Shown: piece after piece, positions 1 to 7,575 of the stretch
Position numbering within the stretch: the stretch's first letter is position 1
Layout of the letters: each line of letters begins with the position of its first letter
Assembly (NCBI RefSeq): GCF_003412455.1
Contig: NZ_QTJU01000001.1
Coordinates: 806,001-870,000, forward strand
Length of the DNA: 64,000 nt
Direction of reading: 5' to 3'
Source of the DNA: Deminuibacter soli
GTDB taxonomy: Bacteria > Bacteroidota > Bacteroidia > Chitinophagales > Chitinophagaceae
Made by a program: the position numbers and the translations under genes
The notes under the pieces: model-generated
Database searches by the model: none
Told to the model about the DNA's origin: nothing
The model's input: only the letters and a program-made list of their open reading frames with translations

Positions 1-5
1 CATTT

Positions 6-329
6 ATGTATTTAAAGAACACTGGTAAATATCCTATCGTTTCAATTAATTACCGAATTGAAGATATAATGGGTCATCCTTATGAAGGTTTAATGCCGCT
101 AGGAACTATCGCTTACTTAGGGCCGGGAGATTCGGTAAAAATGTATTCATCTACCCAGAAGGTTAAAGAAAGTTCATTTGCTGGATACATTGCCTCTATT
201 TCCTGGCGTGGAGGAAACTATGTCTATTATCCAATTTACCTAATTAATGAAAATAACTATACAAAATCAAAGGAAAGCTTTACTATAAACGGGAAGCCAC
301 GACCGTACAGAGATTTTTTGAAAGAATAA
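6..329 (+). CDS. hypothetical protein, 107 aa, possibly 5'-truncated
   Basis: I do not recognise this protein. It has no obvious signal peptide or membrane segment and is rich in Tyr, Gly and Ile, which suggests a beta-rich fold. The first ATG lies five bases from the window edge and the frame is open to the edge, so the true start may lie outside. It is convergent with the leftward phage operon, with 11 bp between the stop codons and no clear hairpin in that gap. It may be a late prophage gene or a cargo gene. Confidence 0.5.
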   Translation: MYLKNTGKYPIVSINYRIEDIMGHPYEGLMPLGTIAYLGPGDSVKMYSSTQKVKESSFAGYIASISWRGGNYVYYPIYLINENNYTKSKESFTINGKPRPYRDFLKE

Positions 330-340
330 CGAAAAAAAAT

Positions 341-538
341 TCAGCAAGATTTGCCTTGGTTATTTGTCCTGCAGTTTCCATGCTTACTACAGCTAATCTT
401 CTGCTTACTTATATCTGCAATTAGGTTGCTCATTATTCCAATAAAGTAAATGGGATGTTGTTTAATATCCCAAAGCCGAACATAACGTTTACAGCCAGGA
501 TAGCTACACATCCACTTAACCAGTCTTGATTTTGGCAT
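341..538 (-). CDS. small Cys-rich protein, 65 aa
   Basis: This small basic protein has the Cys/His pattern CSYPGC ... CSKHGNC, compatible with one zinc-binding site. It would be the last gene of the leftward phage operon. Its start lies only 3 bp after the stop of the preceding small gene, the tight packing seen along the operon. No family recognised. The ribosome-binding site is weak, so the call rests on position and composition. Confidence 0.4.
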   Translation of the reverse strand: MPKSRLVKWMCSYPGCKRYVRLWDIKQHPIYFIGIMSNLIADISKQKISCSKHGNCRTNNQGKSC

Positions 539-541
539 AGC

Positions 542-709
542 TCAATAATCTTTTGCATAACGAAATATAGCCCCACCTTTCACGAAGCCATTGTGAGTAA
601 TCTGTTTTATCGCACCGTCTGCCGCATCTATATCATGCACTGGCAAAGCGGACTTTTTGGTATGCACTGGAAAAAGAACTGCGAATATAAATATCGTCGT
701 TATCCTCAT
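542..709 (-). CDS. small protein with N-terminal hydrophobic segment
   Basis: A protein of about 55 aa with a hydrophobic N-terminus (MRITTIFIFAVLFPVH), followed by a polar tail. This fits a signal peptide or a single membrane anchor. An earlier in-frame ATG at 736 would add nine residues; I chose the internal start because it places the hydrophobic stretch at the N-terminus. It lies in the leftward phage operon and no family is recognised. Confidence 0.35.
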   Translation of the reverse strand: MRITTIFIFAVLFPVHTKKSALPVHDIDAADGAIKQITHNGFVKGGAIFRYAKDY

Positions 710-768
710 CATTGTTTTGAGTGCAGTATACTGCAAGGTTATGGAAGGTATTTACGGTTTCCCGTTAT

Positions 769-1140
769 CTACCAACGCCGTCCGAGATAAAAGGTGTATA
801 GACCATGCACTACGCCCGGTCGAATTAATTCAGGCATTTTCAGCTCATACCCCAGTTCGTACATTTTTTCGTAGCTCGAAGATGCCACATTTACCCATGC
901 CCGTTGCCGGCGATGGCCGCAGCAGCAACCTGTTGTTTCAATCCCGTTTTCCCACAGCTCCTTGATACACTCAACTATGCATGGGTCAATTGAAACGGTC
1001 GGCGGCAGGCCATCTTTCAACCGGCGAACTCTTTCAGCACTATGCTCTGGCAGCTGTAGCGTCACTTGCTGGGCATTTCTTTCGACAATAAAGTCGGCGG
1101 TACCCATATCAATATGGCAGGTGCAGGTATATTGTTTCAT
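769..1140 (-). CDS. phage protein with GCCCGH motif
   Basis: About 123 aa when started at MKQYTCTC. An upstream ATG at 1206 would add 22 unconvincing residues and overlap the neighbouring gene. The middle contains ETTGCCCGHRRQ; the pattern [T/S]-x-CCCGH recurs in small phage early proteins of unknown function and probably binds metal. A second Cys cluster (CTC) lies near the N-terminus. It is part of the leftward early operon. Assignment to a phage-type family is by motif memory; the function is unknown. Confidence 0.6.
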   Translation of the reverse strand: MKQYTCTCHIDMGTADFIVERNAQQVTLQLPEHSAERVRRLKDGLPPTVSIDPCIVECIKELWENGIETTGCCCGHRRQRAWVNVASSSYEKMYELGYELKMPELIRPGVVHGLYTFYLGRRW

Positions 1141-1150
1141 TGTTTTGATA

Positions 1151-1438
1151 TTACGACAACAGCAATAACGTTTTAAATTCCTCCCTGATTTCAGAGATGT
1201 TAACACAGGGCCCTTCTGTACCTGCAGCCAAATGTATCAGCTGGTGAACAATACCCAGGTCACCAACTGTGTTGGTGATTGATAACTCTTTAAGGTAGCT
1301 GATAATACAGGCGAGGTGAGCAGCCGACAGTATGTTTTTCATAAACTCGTCATCTGTCATGACTAAAAAGCGAGCATAATGATCTTTCAGCTCGCTGTAG
1401 CTCAAGGAAAATTTTCTGCCGTCAATTAAATAGTCCAT
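1151..1438 (-). CDS. hypothetical phage protein, 95 aa
   Basis: An acidic to neutral, mostly helical protein in the leftward early operon, 10 bp ahead of the GCCCGH-motif gene. No motif recognised. Size, spacing and direction match its neighbours, and no better frame exists on either strand. Confidence 0.5.
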   Translation of the reverse strand: MDYLIDGRKFSLSYSELKDHYARFLVMTDDEFMKNILSAAHLACIISYLKELSITNTVGDLGIVHQLIHLAAGTEGPCVNISEIREEFKTLLLLS

Positions 1439-1477
1439 GTTTGACTTCTATTTGTTTTTTGTTGCGAGAAAAGAGGT

Positions 1478-2161
1478 TTACCGATCAAATTCGATTACCC
1501 ATACCCATGGATTGGCTGCCCAGCTGTCTACGCCGTTAATACTCTCCCAAAGCGATTGGAATGATTGTTTTGCAGTACGAAGAGGCATGATGTTTCGATA
1601 ATTCTTCCATTCTTCCCCAGATCGACCAAAGCCACCGGCTGATATTCTTAGCACACCCTCAGCCTTGGCATCCGCTTCAGATATATCCTGGAGCCGCTCA
1701 ACACTATAACCTGTCACCCTGAGAAATACACGTGCATGCTTTCGGAACATGAACCGGGCCAAGCGTTTGTGCCAGTATGGTTTTGTAGGATTGCTTTTAG
1801 AGCGCGCTGTGAATATCGGGAACGCCATTCCCGCAGTGTCGAATCTAACTTCCTCGGTATCGCCAACAAACTCCCATTTCTGTTTACCGGTATTAGTCAG
1901 CACGTCTTTAACCGGCTCCCAATGGCCATACCTGAAATGTTCTTCTCTTACCCATAACACTGAACCGATTCTGCCAAAAGGGAATGGAACTACTGTGCCA
2001 TCGCTGAAAAGTGCCTGCCCGATAGTATCATATCGAACAAATGTCGCCGTTGATGAGGGCTGTTTCAGCAGGACACGTCTGGTTTGTGTTTTAAGACCGG
2101 CCAAAATGGCTTTTACTAGCTCTACAATAAAAGCTATTGCATAATGCTTTGGTGCTTGCAT
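1478..2161 (-). CDS. ASCH-like phage protein
   Basis: A 227-aa protein with the layout of ASCH-domain phage proteins: an N-terminal basic motif GLKTQTRRV, a central beta segment (GSVLWVREEH), ERLQDISEADAKAEG in the second half, and a C-terminal LWESINGVDSWAANPWVW block. ASCH domains have a PUA-like fold and are thought to bind RNA or modified bases; phage homologues are often loosely named morphogenetic protein without evidence. It is the last sizeable gene of the leftward operon and is divergent from the 89-aa gene at 2194. Confidence 0.75.
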   Translation of the reverse strand: MQAPKHYAIAFIVELVKAILAGLKTQTRRVLLKQPSSTATFVRYDTIGQALFSDGTVVPFPFGRIGSVLWVREEHFRYGHWEPVKDVLTNTGKQKWEFVGDTEEVRFDTAGMAFPIFTARSKSNPTKPYWHKRLARFMFRKHARVFLRVTGYSVERLQDISEADAKAEGVLRISAGGFGRSGEEWKNYRNIMPLRTAKQSFQSLWESINGVDSWAANPWVWVIEFDR

Positions 2162-2193
2162 TAGTAAATTTTGTTTTATATATTTAATGAAAA

Positions 2194-2463
2194 ATGATGG
2201 ACGACTTCACAACTACATTTGAGTTCGAGGGGAAGGACAGAAATATTGAGGTACGCGTTTCTACATCCCGAATGCCACATTTCTATTGGGCTACTATTGC
2301 TGATCCCGAGCTGAGCAGTGAATACCCGAATCCTTTACAAATTTCCGACGATGGTAATTTTATTTCAACGGGTATTTCAAGCGGAGCAAGAGATTTAGAG
2401 ATCAAAACGGCTATCTGGCAGGCTATAGATAGCTATAGGCTTGCCAAATTGAATGGACTTTGA
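2194..2463 (+). CDS. hypothetical protein, 89 aa
   Basis: A small acidic protein transcribed against the surrounding phage operon. Two ATG codons lie at the start (MMDDFTTTFEF). The sequence looks like a small alpha/beta fold and I do not recognise it. A short GC-rich inverted repeat (GGCCG ... CGGCC) about 20 bp past the stop, with a T-rich stretch a few bases later, could act as a weak terminator. Its orientation inside the early operon suggests an independently expressed accessory gene. Confidence 0.5.
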   Translation: MMDDFTTTFEFEGKDRNIEVRVSTSRMPHFYWATIADPELSSEYPNPLQISDDGNFISTGISSGARDLEIKTAIWQAIDSYRLAKLNGL

Positions 2464-2523
2464 GGTATTTCATTCCATTTCCGGCCGTCGTGTAGGCGGC
2501 CAGTTTCAAATTTTTTCCGCTGT

Positions 2524-2616
2524 CTAATCGTAGAAGCGGTTAGCCCAGGTTGTTCGCGTAACCAGCAGTGGTTGGGCTATGAGGTTGTGAATGAAGTACC
2601 AGAATTTGCTTTTCAT
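2524..2616 (-). CDS. phage micro-protein, 30 aa
   Basis: A 30-codon frame beginning MKSKFWYFIHNLIAQP, preceded by a good Shine-Dalgarno (AAGGA, 8 bases before ATG), which is unusual for this genome. The FIHNLIAxPLL pattern followed by a Trp/Asn/Arg-rich tail resembles short membrane-associated phage proteins of unknown role. It fills what would otherwise be a 180-bp gap in the leftward operon. Confidence 0.5.
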   Translation of the reverse strand: MKSKFWYFIHNLIAQPLLVTRTTWANRFYD

Positions 2617-2642
2617 GATTTATTCCTTGCCCATTGGGCCGG

Positions 2643-3071
2643 TTAATTCGTTAATAAATTGGATCCGTTTTCTTCAATATGTTTATAAAGCGTATTGCCC
2701 GATTTGGTAACAGCATATGGCAAAAACACCTCAGGCATGCTGGCAATCTCCGCCTGTATAATGGCTAGTTGAGCTTCAACCCAATCCTTAACGATTCGCC
2801 AGGCTACACGAAGCGCCTGTGCATCCGTGCATTGCGATCTAGGTATGTTTTTACTTTTCAGCATAGCTCGCTTCACGCCGTCATAGTTACAAGGCAGGAT
2901 ATAAGCAGCAACGCTACCATTCCAGCTAAGGCAGAAAGTAAGAGCGACCGGATCACCATTGGCGTTGTGGTCCAGAATAATTTTAGAGGCGCCATTCTTA
3001 GCAAGCAGCTGCTGTATTTCACTAACGGTTTTATGGCTGTCTATTTTTGTTGTGTAATTAAGGATTGCCAT
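2643..3071 (-). CDS. conserved phage hypothetical protein, 142 aa
   Basis: The N-terminus MAILNYTTKIDSHKTV, the central block on DHNANGDPVALTF, and the later QALRVAWRIVKDWVEAQ segment match a conserved protein found in the early regions of many tailed phages. Function unknown. Its start overlaps the end of the preceding 70-aa gene by 14 bp, implying translational coupling. No metal-binding or catalytic motif is apparent. Confidence 0.7.
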   Translation of the reverse strand: MAILNYTTKIDSHKTVSEIQQLLAKNGASKIILDHNANGDPVALTFCLSWNGSVAAYILPCNYDGVKRAMLKSKNIPRSQCTDAQALRVAWRIVKDWVEAQLAIIQAEIASMPEVFLPYAVTKSGNTLYKHIEENGSNLLTN

Positions 3072-3270
3072 TTTGTTGCGTGCCGCGCCCGTTTGGATTT
3101 ACATTAATTAATTCCTTTGCCTGGTCAGATGAAAGGCCACCGCCTTTCACTACTTCGGCCAAAAACATTTCTATTATCTGCACAGCAGCTTCCTGCCGCT
3201 GCGCAAGCGTTCCGCCACACACAGTAAGCATTTTTGTAGCTCGTGCTGTCAATTTTACTACGTTGAACAT
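3058..3270 (-). CDS. small phage protein, 70 aa (paralogue of 3358-3594)
   Basis: The segment EMFLAEVVKGGGLSSDQAKE aligns with a matching segment in the next upstream gene (3358-3594), so the two look like a local duplication. Both are helical with a GGL(S/T)xD(Q/E)AK turn. It is coupled to the following 142-aa gene. Function unknown. Confidence 0.6.
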   Translation of the reverse strand: MFNVVKLTARATKMLTVCGGTLAQRQEAAVQIIEMFLAEVVKGGGLSSDQAKELINVNPNGRGTQQNGNP

Positions 3271-3357
3271 GAGTTGTTTTTATGAAAATTATGTATAGGA
3301 GAAGCAGGATAAAACCGGGAGTTTATCAGGTTTTATCCTGCTTTCGGCAATGGAAGC

Positions 3358-3594
3358 CTATTGAGTGGGCCACAGGGACTTATCAATCTTACTTTCAAAT
3401 CCCCCGTATGGAGAATGCGGCAATTCATCAAAAGCCTTTTTTGCTTCATCTGCAGTTAGGCCCCCGTTTCGGATAACTGCATCTAAAAAGCATTCTAATG
3501 AATGCTTAGTGCAATTGAACCTTTTGTTTGGATCAATAATGTCAGACCGTAATATTTTATAATCTATTGCGGCACCGATGCTTAAAATGTTCAT
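3358..3594 (-). CDS. small phage protein, 78 aa (paralogue of 3058-3270)
   Basis: It contains ECFLDAVIRNGGLTADEAKK, similar to the shared segment of the gene immediately downstream. N- and C-termini differ, so the relation is limited to the core helix-turn-helix-like region. It starts 27 bp after the methyltransferase stop. Function unknown. Confidence 0.6.
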   Translation of the reverse strand: MNILSIGAAIDYKILRSDIIDPNKRFNCTKHSLECFLDAVIRNGGLTADEAKKAFDELPHSPYGGFESKIDKSLWPTQ

Positions 3595-3621
3595 ATGTTT
3601 TAATTGCCCTTCCGGGCCGGT

Positions 3622-4095
3622 TTATTTTTTTAAAAATGTCATCCAGATAGTTCGCCCATGCTTTCCGGACGTATGGCCAAAAACAGGCTCCTGTGGCAGC
3701 AATGGCATTACATCGGACAGCTTTACGCTTGATTCGCTCCATTTAAATACCAGGACGCCGTAAGGTTTCAGCACACGCAAACACTCCTTTAAACCTTCCC
3801 GTATATCATCACGCCAATGGTAGGACAGTATGCCATAGGTTTTGGCCATTATTGAAGACTTGCCCAGGTCATGTATGTGCGGCGGGTCAAATGCTACCAA
3901 CCTGAAAGTTTCGTCAGGAAACGGTAACTGGGTGAAGTCCAGGACAACATCAGGCCTTATTTCCAGCGTGCGCCCGTCTATAAGTTCGTGCGTTTCGCTG
4001 CGTATGTCCCCATATATGGCGTTTGGGTTGTTCTTATCAAACCACATTTTCCGGGCCCCACAGCAGGCATCAAGTATCAGCTTATCTTCGATCAT
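3622..4095 (-). CDS. SAM-dependent methyltransferase
   Basis: A 157-aa class I methyltransferase. Motif I is LDACCGARKMWF near residue 10, a second acidic strand (YGDIR) follows, and the catalytic-type motif FDPPH sits near residue 90, followed by a CLRVLKPYGVLVFKW strand. The DPPH tetrad is of the D/N-PP-Y/F/H type used by amino-methyltransferases acting on DNA bases, so a phage DNA adenine or cytosine-N4 methylase is plausible. It is short, with no separate target-recognition domain. Two genes upstream is a PD-(D/E)XK nuclease-like protein. Confidence 0.75.
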   Translation of the reverse strand: MIEDKLILDACCGARKMWFDKNNPNAIYGDIRSETHELIDGRTLEIRPDVVLDFTQLPFPDETFRLVAFDPPHIHDLGKSSIMAKTYGILSYHWRDDIREGLKECLRVLKPYGVLVFKWSESSVKLSDVMPLLPQEPVFGHTSGKHGRTIWMTFLKK

Positions 4096-4113
4096 ATAGG
4101 TTTGAGTTATGCC

Positions 4114-4323
4114 CTATGCAGGGCGGTTAATGCGGCTTTGCGCGCCATCTACATAAAAAGTCGGTTCACGCATTGCCTGTTTTATTTTTCCATAATGTTT
4201 TTTATACAGTCCATCCGCAACCCTTTCCAGGTATTGCTGGCGCTGCGTGGCGGTACTCAAACCGCTATACTTTACCATAACCTTGTCAACCTTCACATTT
4301 CCCAACATCATCACCAGGTACAT
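4114..4323 (-). CDS. hypothetical phage protein, about 69 aa
   Basis: A basic small protein between the nuclease-like gene and the methyltransferase. The first ATG gives a 38-bp overlap with the preceding gene; internal ATGs at 4311 and 4308 would shorten it. The core TQRQQYLERVADGLYKKHYG is helical and Arg/Lys-rich. No family recognised. Confidence 0.5.
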   Translation of the reverse strand: MYLVMMLGNVKVDKVMVKYSGLSTATQRQQYLERVADGLYKKHYGKIKQAMREPTFYVDGAQSRINRPA

Positions 4324-4732
4324 AAGCCTCTATAATTTGAATGATTGATTTGTAATTCAGTACTGTCACCCGAATAACCCGCCAGCCCAGAGCCTGCGCT
4401 GTGTTGTACTTTTCTGTATCGCCAGTAAACCCGGTTATCGTTGTGTGGCGGCTTTTGGCACTGTTCAGCCCCTCGTACTCAATTCCTATTTTAAAGGCTG
4501 GCAAGGCGAAATCAAAGCGCCATTTACGCTGCTGATGGAACCTAAATTCCCGGTATAGCTCAAATCCGAAAATCATACACCAGGTACTCAACTGCAGATT
4601 CATCCAGGCCACTTGTTTGGGAACCTTAGCCGATAATTTCACAGAGGCAGCCGGCTTTTTTGTTACCTGGTAGCCGCGAATTTTGCCGACGCTTTGCAGC
4701 TGCTCAATTTGCTTAATCGTCCAATTCTTCAT
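4286..4732 (-). CDS. PD-(D/E)XK nuclease-like phage protein
   Basis: A 148-aa protein with the signature of small restriction-endonuclease-fold enzymes: WRFDFALPAFKIGIEYEG supplies D and ExE on successive strands, followed by an H-rich segment and D-x-EKYNTAQALGWRVIRVT. The pattern resembles Vsr/DUF559-type nucleases and phage-encoded Holliday-junction resolvase candidates. The start codon overlaps the DnaB stop (TAATG), so the two are coupled. A role in resolving or trimming replication intermediates is inferred from context. Confidence 0.7.
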   Translation of the reverse strand: MKNWTIKQIEQLQSVGKIRGYQVTKKPAASVKLSAKVPKQVAWMNLQLSTWCMIFGFELYREFRFHQQRKWRFDFALPAFKIGIEYEGLNSAKSRHTTITGFTGDTEKYNTAQALGWRVIRVTVLNYKSIIQIIEAYVPGDDVGKCEG

Positions 4733-6285
4733 TAAAAAGGCATTTCGTCGGTTAAATCATCTGGTGCTGCAGGTTTAGGAGGCTGCTGCGAGGTAGGCGT
4801 CGGCACAGGGCGCCAGCTACCCCGGGCAATATTCCTCTGCCCTTCATAATCCCTGTATTGCTCCGGCTCAAACCAGGCCTGTATTCGCAGGTCAGTGTTA
4901 AATGCCAGCTTATCCAATGCGCCATTCCTGTGCTTTTTAATGTGCAGATCGGCTAGATTCTGCAGTGCTGGGTCCACGTCGCCCGCAGCCTGCTGGTAAT
5001 CGGGACGCGTTAGAAACATCACCATGTCTGCATCCTGCTCTATCGCTCCGGATTCTCGCAGGTCGCTCAGCTGCGGTTCATTTCCTTTCCTACCTTCCAC
5101 CGCGCGGCTTAACTGGCTGAGCGCGATGATGGGAATGTTCAGCTCCTTGGCCAGCTTTTTCAGGTTGCGGGATATGGTGCTAATTTCTTGTTCACGATTT
5201 CCCTGCTTACCCTCTACGGTGCCGCTCATTAGCTGCAGGTAATCGATGATGATAAGGCCAACACTGTGTTTATTTACCAGCCTCCTGGCTTTGGAGCGGA
5301 GCTCGAAAATGTTCAGTGCAGCCGTATCGTCAATGTAGATTGGAGCCTGTGCCAGCGTATTTGCCGCGGACTTAAACCTGGATAATTCAAGATCATCCAT
5401 CCGTCCTTGCGTAATTCTGTCCAGCGGCACCTGGCTTTCCCGCGACACCAGCCTATTCATCAGCTGGCCAGCACTCATCTCCAAAGAGAAGACCGCCACA
5501 GCCGTTGGCTTCAGGTGATTGATAGCAGCCTTTCGAGCCAGCTCCAGGGCAAATGCTGTTTTACCGACAGAGGGGCGTGCTGCCAAAATAATCAGGTCGG
5601 GTGCTTGCCAGCCTGCGGTGATCCTGTCCAGCGCAGCAAACCCGGTTGGTACGCCGGTCAAAAAATCACGGTTATGCATTCGCTGCTCAGCTTCAGAAAT
5701 AATGCGGGCTGCCAGGGCTTGCGTAGAAGCATAATCGCTTTTTAAATGCCCTGTTGTTATCTTGAACAATTCGTCTTCCACCTGGTCGAGGAGGTCGAAC
5801 GGATCGTTGCTATCTTCATACGCATCCGCTATAATTTCCCCGCCTACACGTATCAGCTCGCGCTGAATAAACTTTTCAAAAACAATACGAGCGTGGGCAT
5901 CAAGGTTAGCAGATGATGTAACACCGTTGGAGAGCTTTGTCACAGCAAACGGTCCACCAACCGAATCCAATTCTTCACAGCGCTTCAGCTCCTGCACAAC
6001 GGTCAAAATATCTACAGGCTGCGACCTGTCAGTAAGTCGAAGGCATGCGCCATAGATCCGGTTATGGGCATCTACATAGAACATCCCCGGTTTCAATATC
6101 TCCACAACCGTGTCGATGGCAAACTTTTCGATGAGTATTGCACCCAGCACTGCCTCTTCAAGATCTCTGGCCTGCGGTTGTATCTTACCATATACCAGAG
6201 TGCTTAAATCAGCCTTGCCCGAGTTCACGCGTTCTCGCCTCTGCTTCCTGTCGCTTTTTGAGATATTCGTCTGTTGCGTTTGCAT
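4732..6285 (-). CDS. dnaB: replicative DNA helicase DnaB
   Basis: A 517-aa hexameric 5'-3' replicative helicase. The N-terminal DnaB domain starts near residue 38 (QARDLEEAVLGAILIE) and the RecA-like domain carries Walker A ARPSVGKT (236-243), the H2 block VFSLEMSAGQLMNR, Walker B LIIIDYLQLM and the late QLSRAVEGR motif. Full length for the family. The C-terminus is proline-rich and ends DDLTDEMPF, which resembles the acidic tip of single-stranded-DNA-binding proteins. The first ATG overlaps the preceding replication gene by 77 bp; a later GTG at residue 20 is possible. Phage-encoded copy by context. Confidence 0.95.
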   Translation of the reverse strand: MQTQQTNISKSDRKQRRERVNSGKADLSTLVYGKIQPQARDLEEAVLGAILIEKFAIDTVVEILKPGMFYVDAHNRIYGACLRLTDRSQPVDILTVVQELKRCEELDSVGGPFAVTKLSNGVTSSANLDAHARIVFEKFIQRELIRVGGEIIADAYEDSNDPFDLLDQVEDELFKITTGHLKSDYASTQALAARIISEAEQRMHNRDFLTGVPTGFAALDRITAGWQAPDLIILAARPSVGKTAFALELARKAAINHLKPTAVAVFSLEMSAGQLMNRLVSRESQVPLDRITQGRMDDLELSRFKSAANTLAQAPIYIDDTAALNIFELRSKARRLVNKHSVGLIIIDYLQLMSGTVEGKQGNREQEISTISRNLKKLAKELNIPIIALSQLSRAVEGRKGNEPQLSDLRESGAIEQDADMVMFLTRPDYQQAAGDVDPALQNLADLHIKKHRNGALDKLAFNTDLRIQAWFEPEQYRDYEGQRNIARGSWRPVPTPTSQQPPKPAAPDDLTDEMPF

Positions 6286-7063
6286 TGCTTTGCTGGTTTA
6301 ATTCTTGGCTTTTAGGTTGATAATTACCCTCCAGTATCTTCAGGTAATTGGATTCGTTTTCGATGATCCAGTCAAACCCGAACCAGGAACTGGTTAGCAG
6401 AAACTGCGACTGGCTTGCCATCGAGAGTATATCCAGAAACTTGAATGAGCGCTCGTGTATCCTCACCGAAAATTTTTTTATGCGTGTACTGGTGATTTTG
6501 CTCACCTGTGCCAGCTTACGTTCTTTTGCAAAAAAGTTCCAGAGGTCAACGTAGGGGTGTATAAGCGTTGGGTTGTGATCCCTTATGTACTCAAACACAT
6601 CCCGCTTGTTTTTATTCACCGATTGATACAGATCCTGCTCACTCACCCCGGTGGAAACCGGGATAGTGTTTTCTTTTTCTACTTCCTTTTCGGTTTCGGT
6701 TTCAGCCCGGAACTCGTTAACGATTTCCCGGAAGTCGGTGCCAGTTGGTAACGGAAATTTTGCGCGCGATTTGTCAAGCCGCTGACGGAATTCTTTTATC
6801 TGTAAGAACCACTTGCGGTTGGATTGGTAGAGAACAATCAGTCCGGCCTTTTCGCACTCAGCGATCCAACGGGAAATGTCGGCCTCTCGCACAGCATCTA
6901 ATAGCAAGGGAAAAAGATTTGCCTTCAACAGGCTCACGTTCGCGTGAAAACATCCATAATCATCCGCTTTCATGATCAACCGGGTAAAGAACCGTTCTGC
7001 TTGTGCTGACAGGTTTTTCATTTTTTCACTATCAGTCCAGTCTCTTAACATTCGGTTGGGCAT
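6209..7063 (-). CDS. DnaD-like phage replication protein
   Basis: A 284-aa protein. The N-terminus (MPNRMLRDWTDSEKMKNLSAQ ... FFTRLIMKADDYG) has the winged-helix layout of phage replication initiators related to DnaD/DnaT. A charged linker (residues 125-150) leads to a basic helical C-terminal half ending in a long coiled tail. It lies directly upstream of dnaB, the usual position of an initiator or helicase loader. Its role at the phage origin is inferred; no origin repeats were found inside the gene by eye. Confidence 0.75.
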   Translation of the reverse strand: MPNRMLRDWTDSEKMKNLSAQAERFFTRLIMKADDYGCFHANVSLLKANLFPLLLDAVREADISRWIAECEKAGLIVLYQSNRKWFLQIKEFRQRLDKSRAKFPLPTGTDFREIVNEFRAETETEKEVEKENTIPVSTGVSEQDLYQSVNKNKRDVFEYIRDHNPTLIHPYVDLWNFFAKERKLAQVSKITSTRIKKFSVRIHERSFKFLDILSMASQSQFLLTSSWFGFDWIIENESNYLKILEGNYQPKSQELNQQSNANATDEYLKKRQEAEARTRELGQG

Positions 7064-7065
7064 AA

Positions 7066-7263
7066 CTATAGCAGGGGTATTTGTTTGGATTTTTGGTTAT
7101 TAACTTCATCCTGGATCAAATGGTCCACCTCTCGTTCGAGGCGGCGGGACAGGTCCAGGTCTGCCCGGGCGCGGTATTTAAAAAACTCTTTCTGCACACC
7201 GCGCATGCGCCGCACCTTTTCAAGAAGGTGGTTGTACTTTTTCTGTAATTCTTCCTGGGTCAT
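7066..7263 (-). CDS. small coiled-coil phage protein, 65 aa
   Basis: A highly charged, fully helical protein (LLEKVRRMRGVQKEFFKYR ... LEREVDHLIQDE). The pattern matches short conserved proteins next to replication genes in Bacteroidetes phages. Its stop lies 2 bp before the start of the replication protein. Function unknown. Confidence 0.6.
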   Translation of the reverse strand: MTQEELQKKYNHLLEKVRRMRGVQKEFFKYRARADLDLSRRLEREVDHLIQDEVNNQKSKQIPLL

Positions 7264-7275
7264 ACACGTAATTTT

Positions 7276-7575
7276 TTACAGTCCGAAAACAGGCCATGAT
7301 TTTTTGGGGAGATAGCTGCGCAGCATGGCCTTGTCCTGCTCGTCAGCTTCTTCGTCATAGTCTCCGCGAACAACTGCGTCGCTGATGTCCTGCAATTCAG
7401 GAAATGAAGACAGGTCTGCAGCCAGTTCCATTTTCCCACAGATTACATCATCAGGGTTTTTGTAGTCGTGGTAGCGGTTGCTTTTTGCGTTTTCGATCAA
7501 CTGGTCATATTTACCAGTAAGGTTTCTCTTCTGAAGCTCAGCAACAAGCTCTTTGTTGGTTGATTTTTTTGCCAT
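7276..7575 (-). CDS. hypothetical phage protein, 99 aa
   Basis: The N-terminal half is basic (MAKKSTNKELVAELQKRNLTGKYD) and may form a SAP-like or HeH-like helix pair; the C-terminal half is acidic (YDEEADEQDKAML). It directly abuts the helicase gene upstream. The suggestion of a nucleic-acid-binding helix pair is inference only. Confidence 0.5.
   Translation of the reverse strand: MAKKSTNKELVAELQKRNLTGKYDQLIENAKSNRYHDYKNPDDVICGKMELAADLSSFPELQDISDAVVRGDYDEEADEQDKAMLRSYLPKKSWPVFGL

Noticed and set aside
3557-3742. 61-codon frame within the methyltransferase
   Set aside because: It overlaps a gene with clear SAM-binding and DPPH motifs and is not protein-like.
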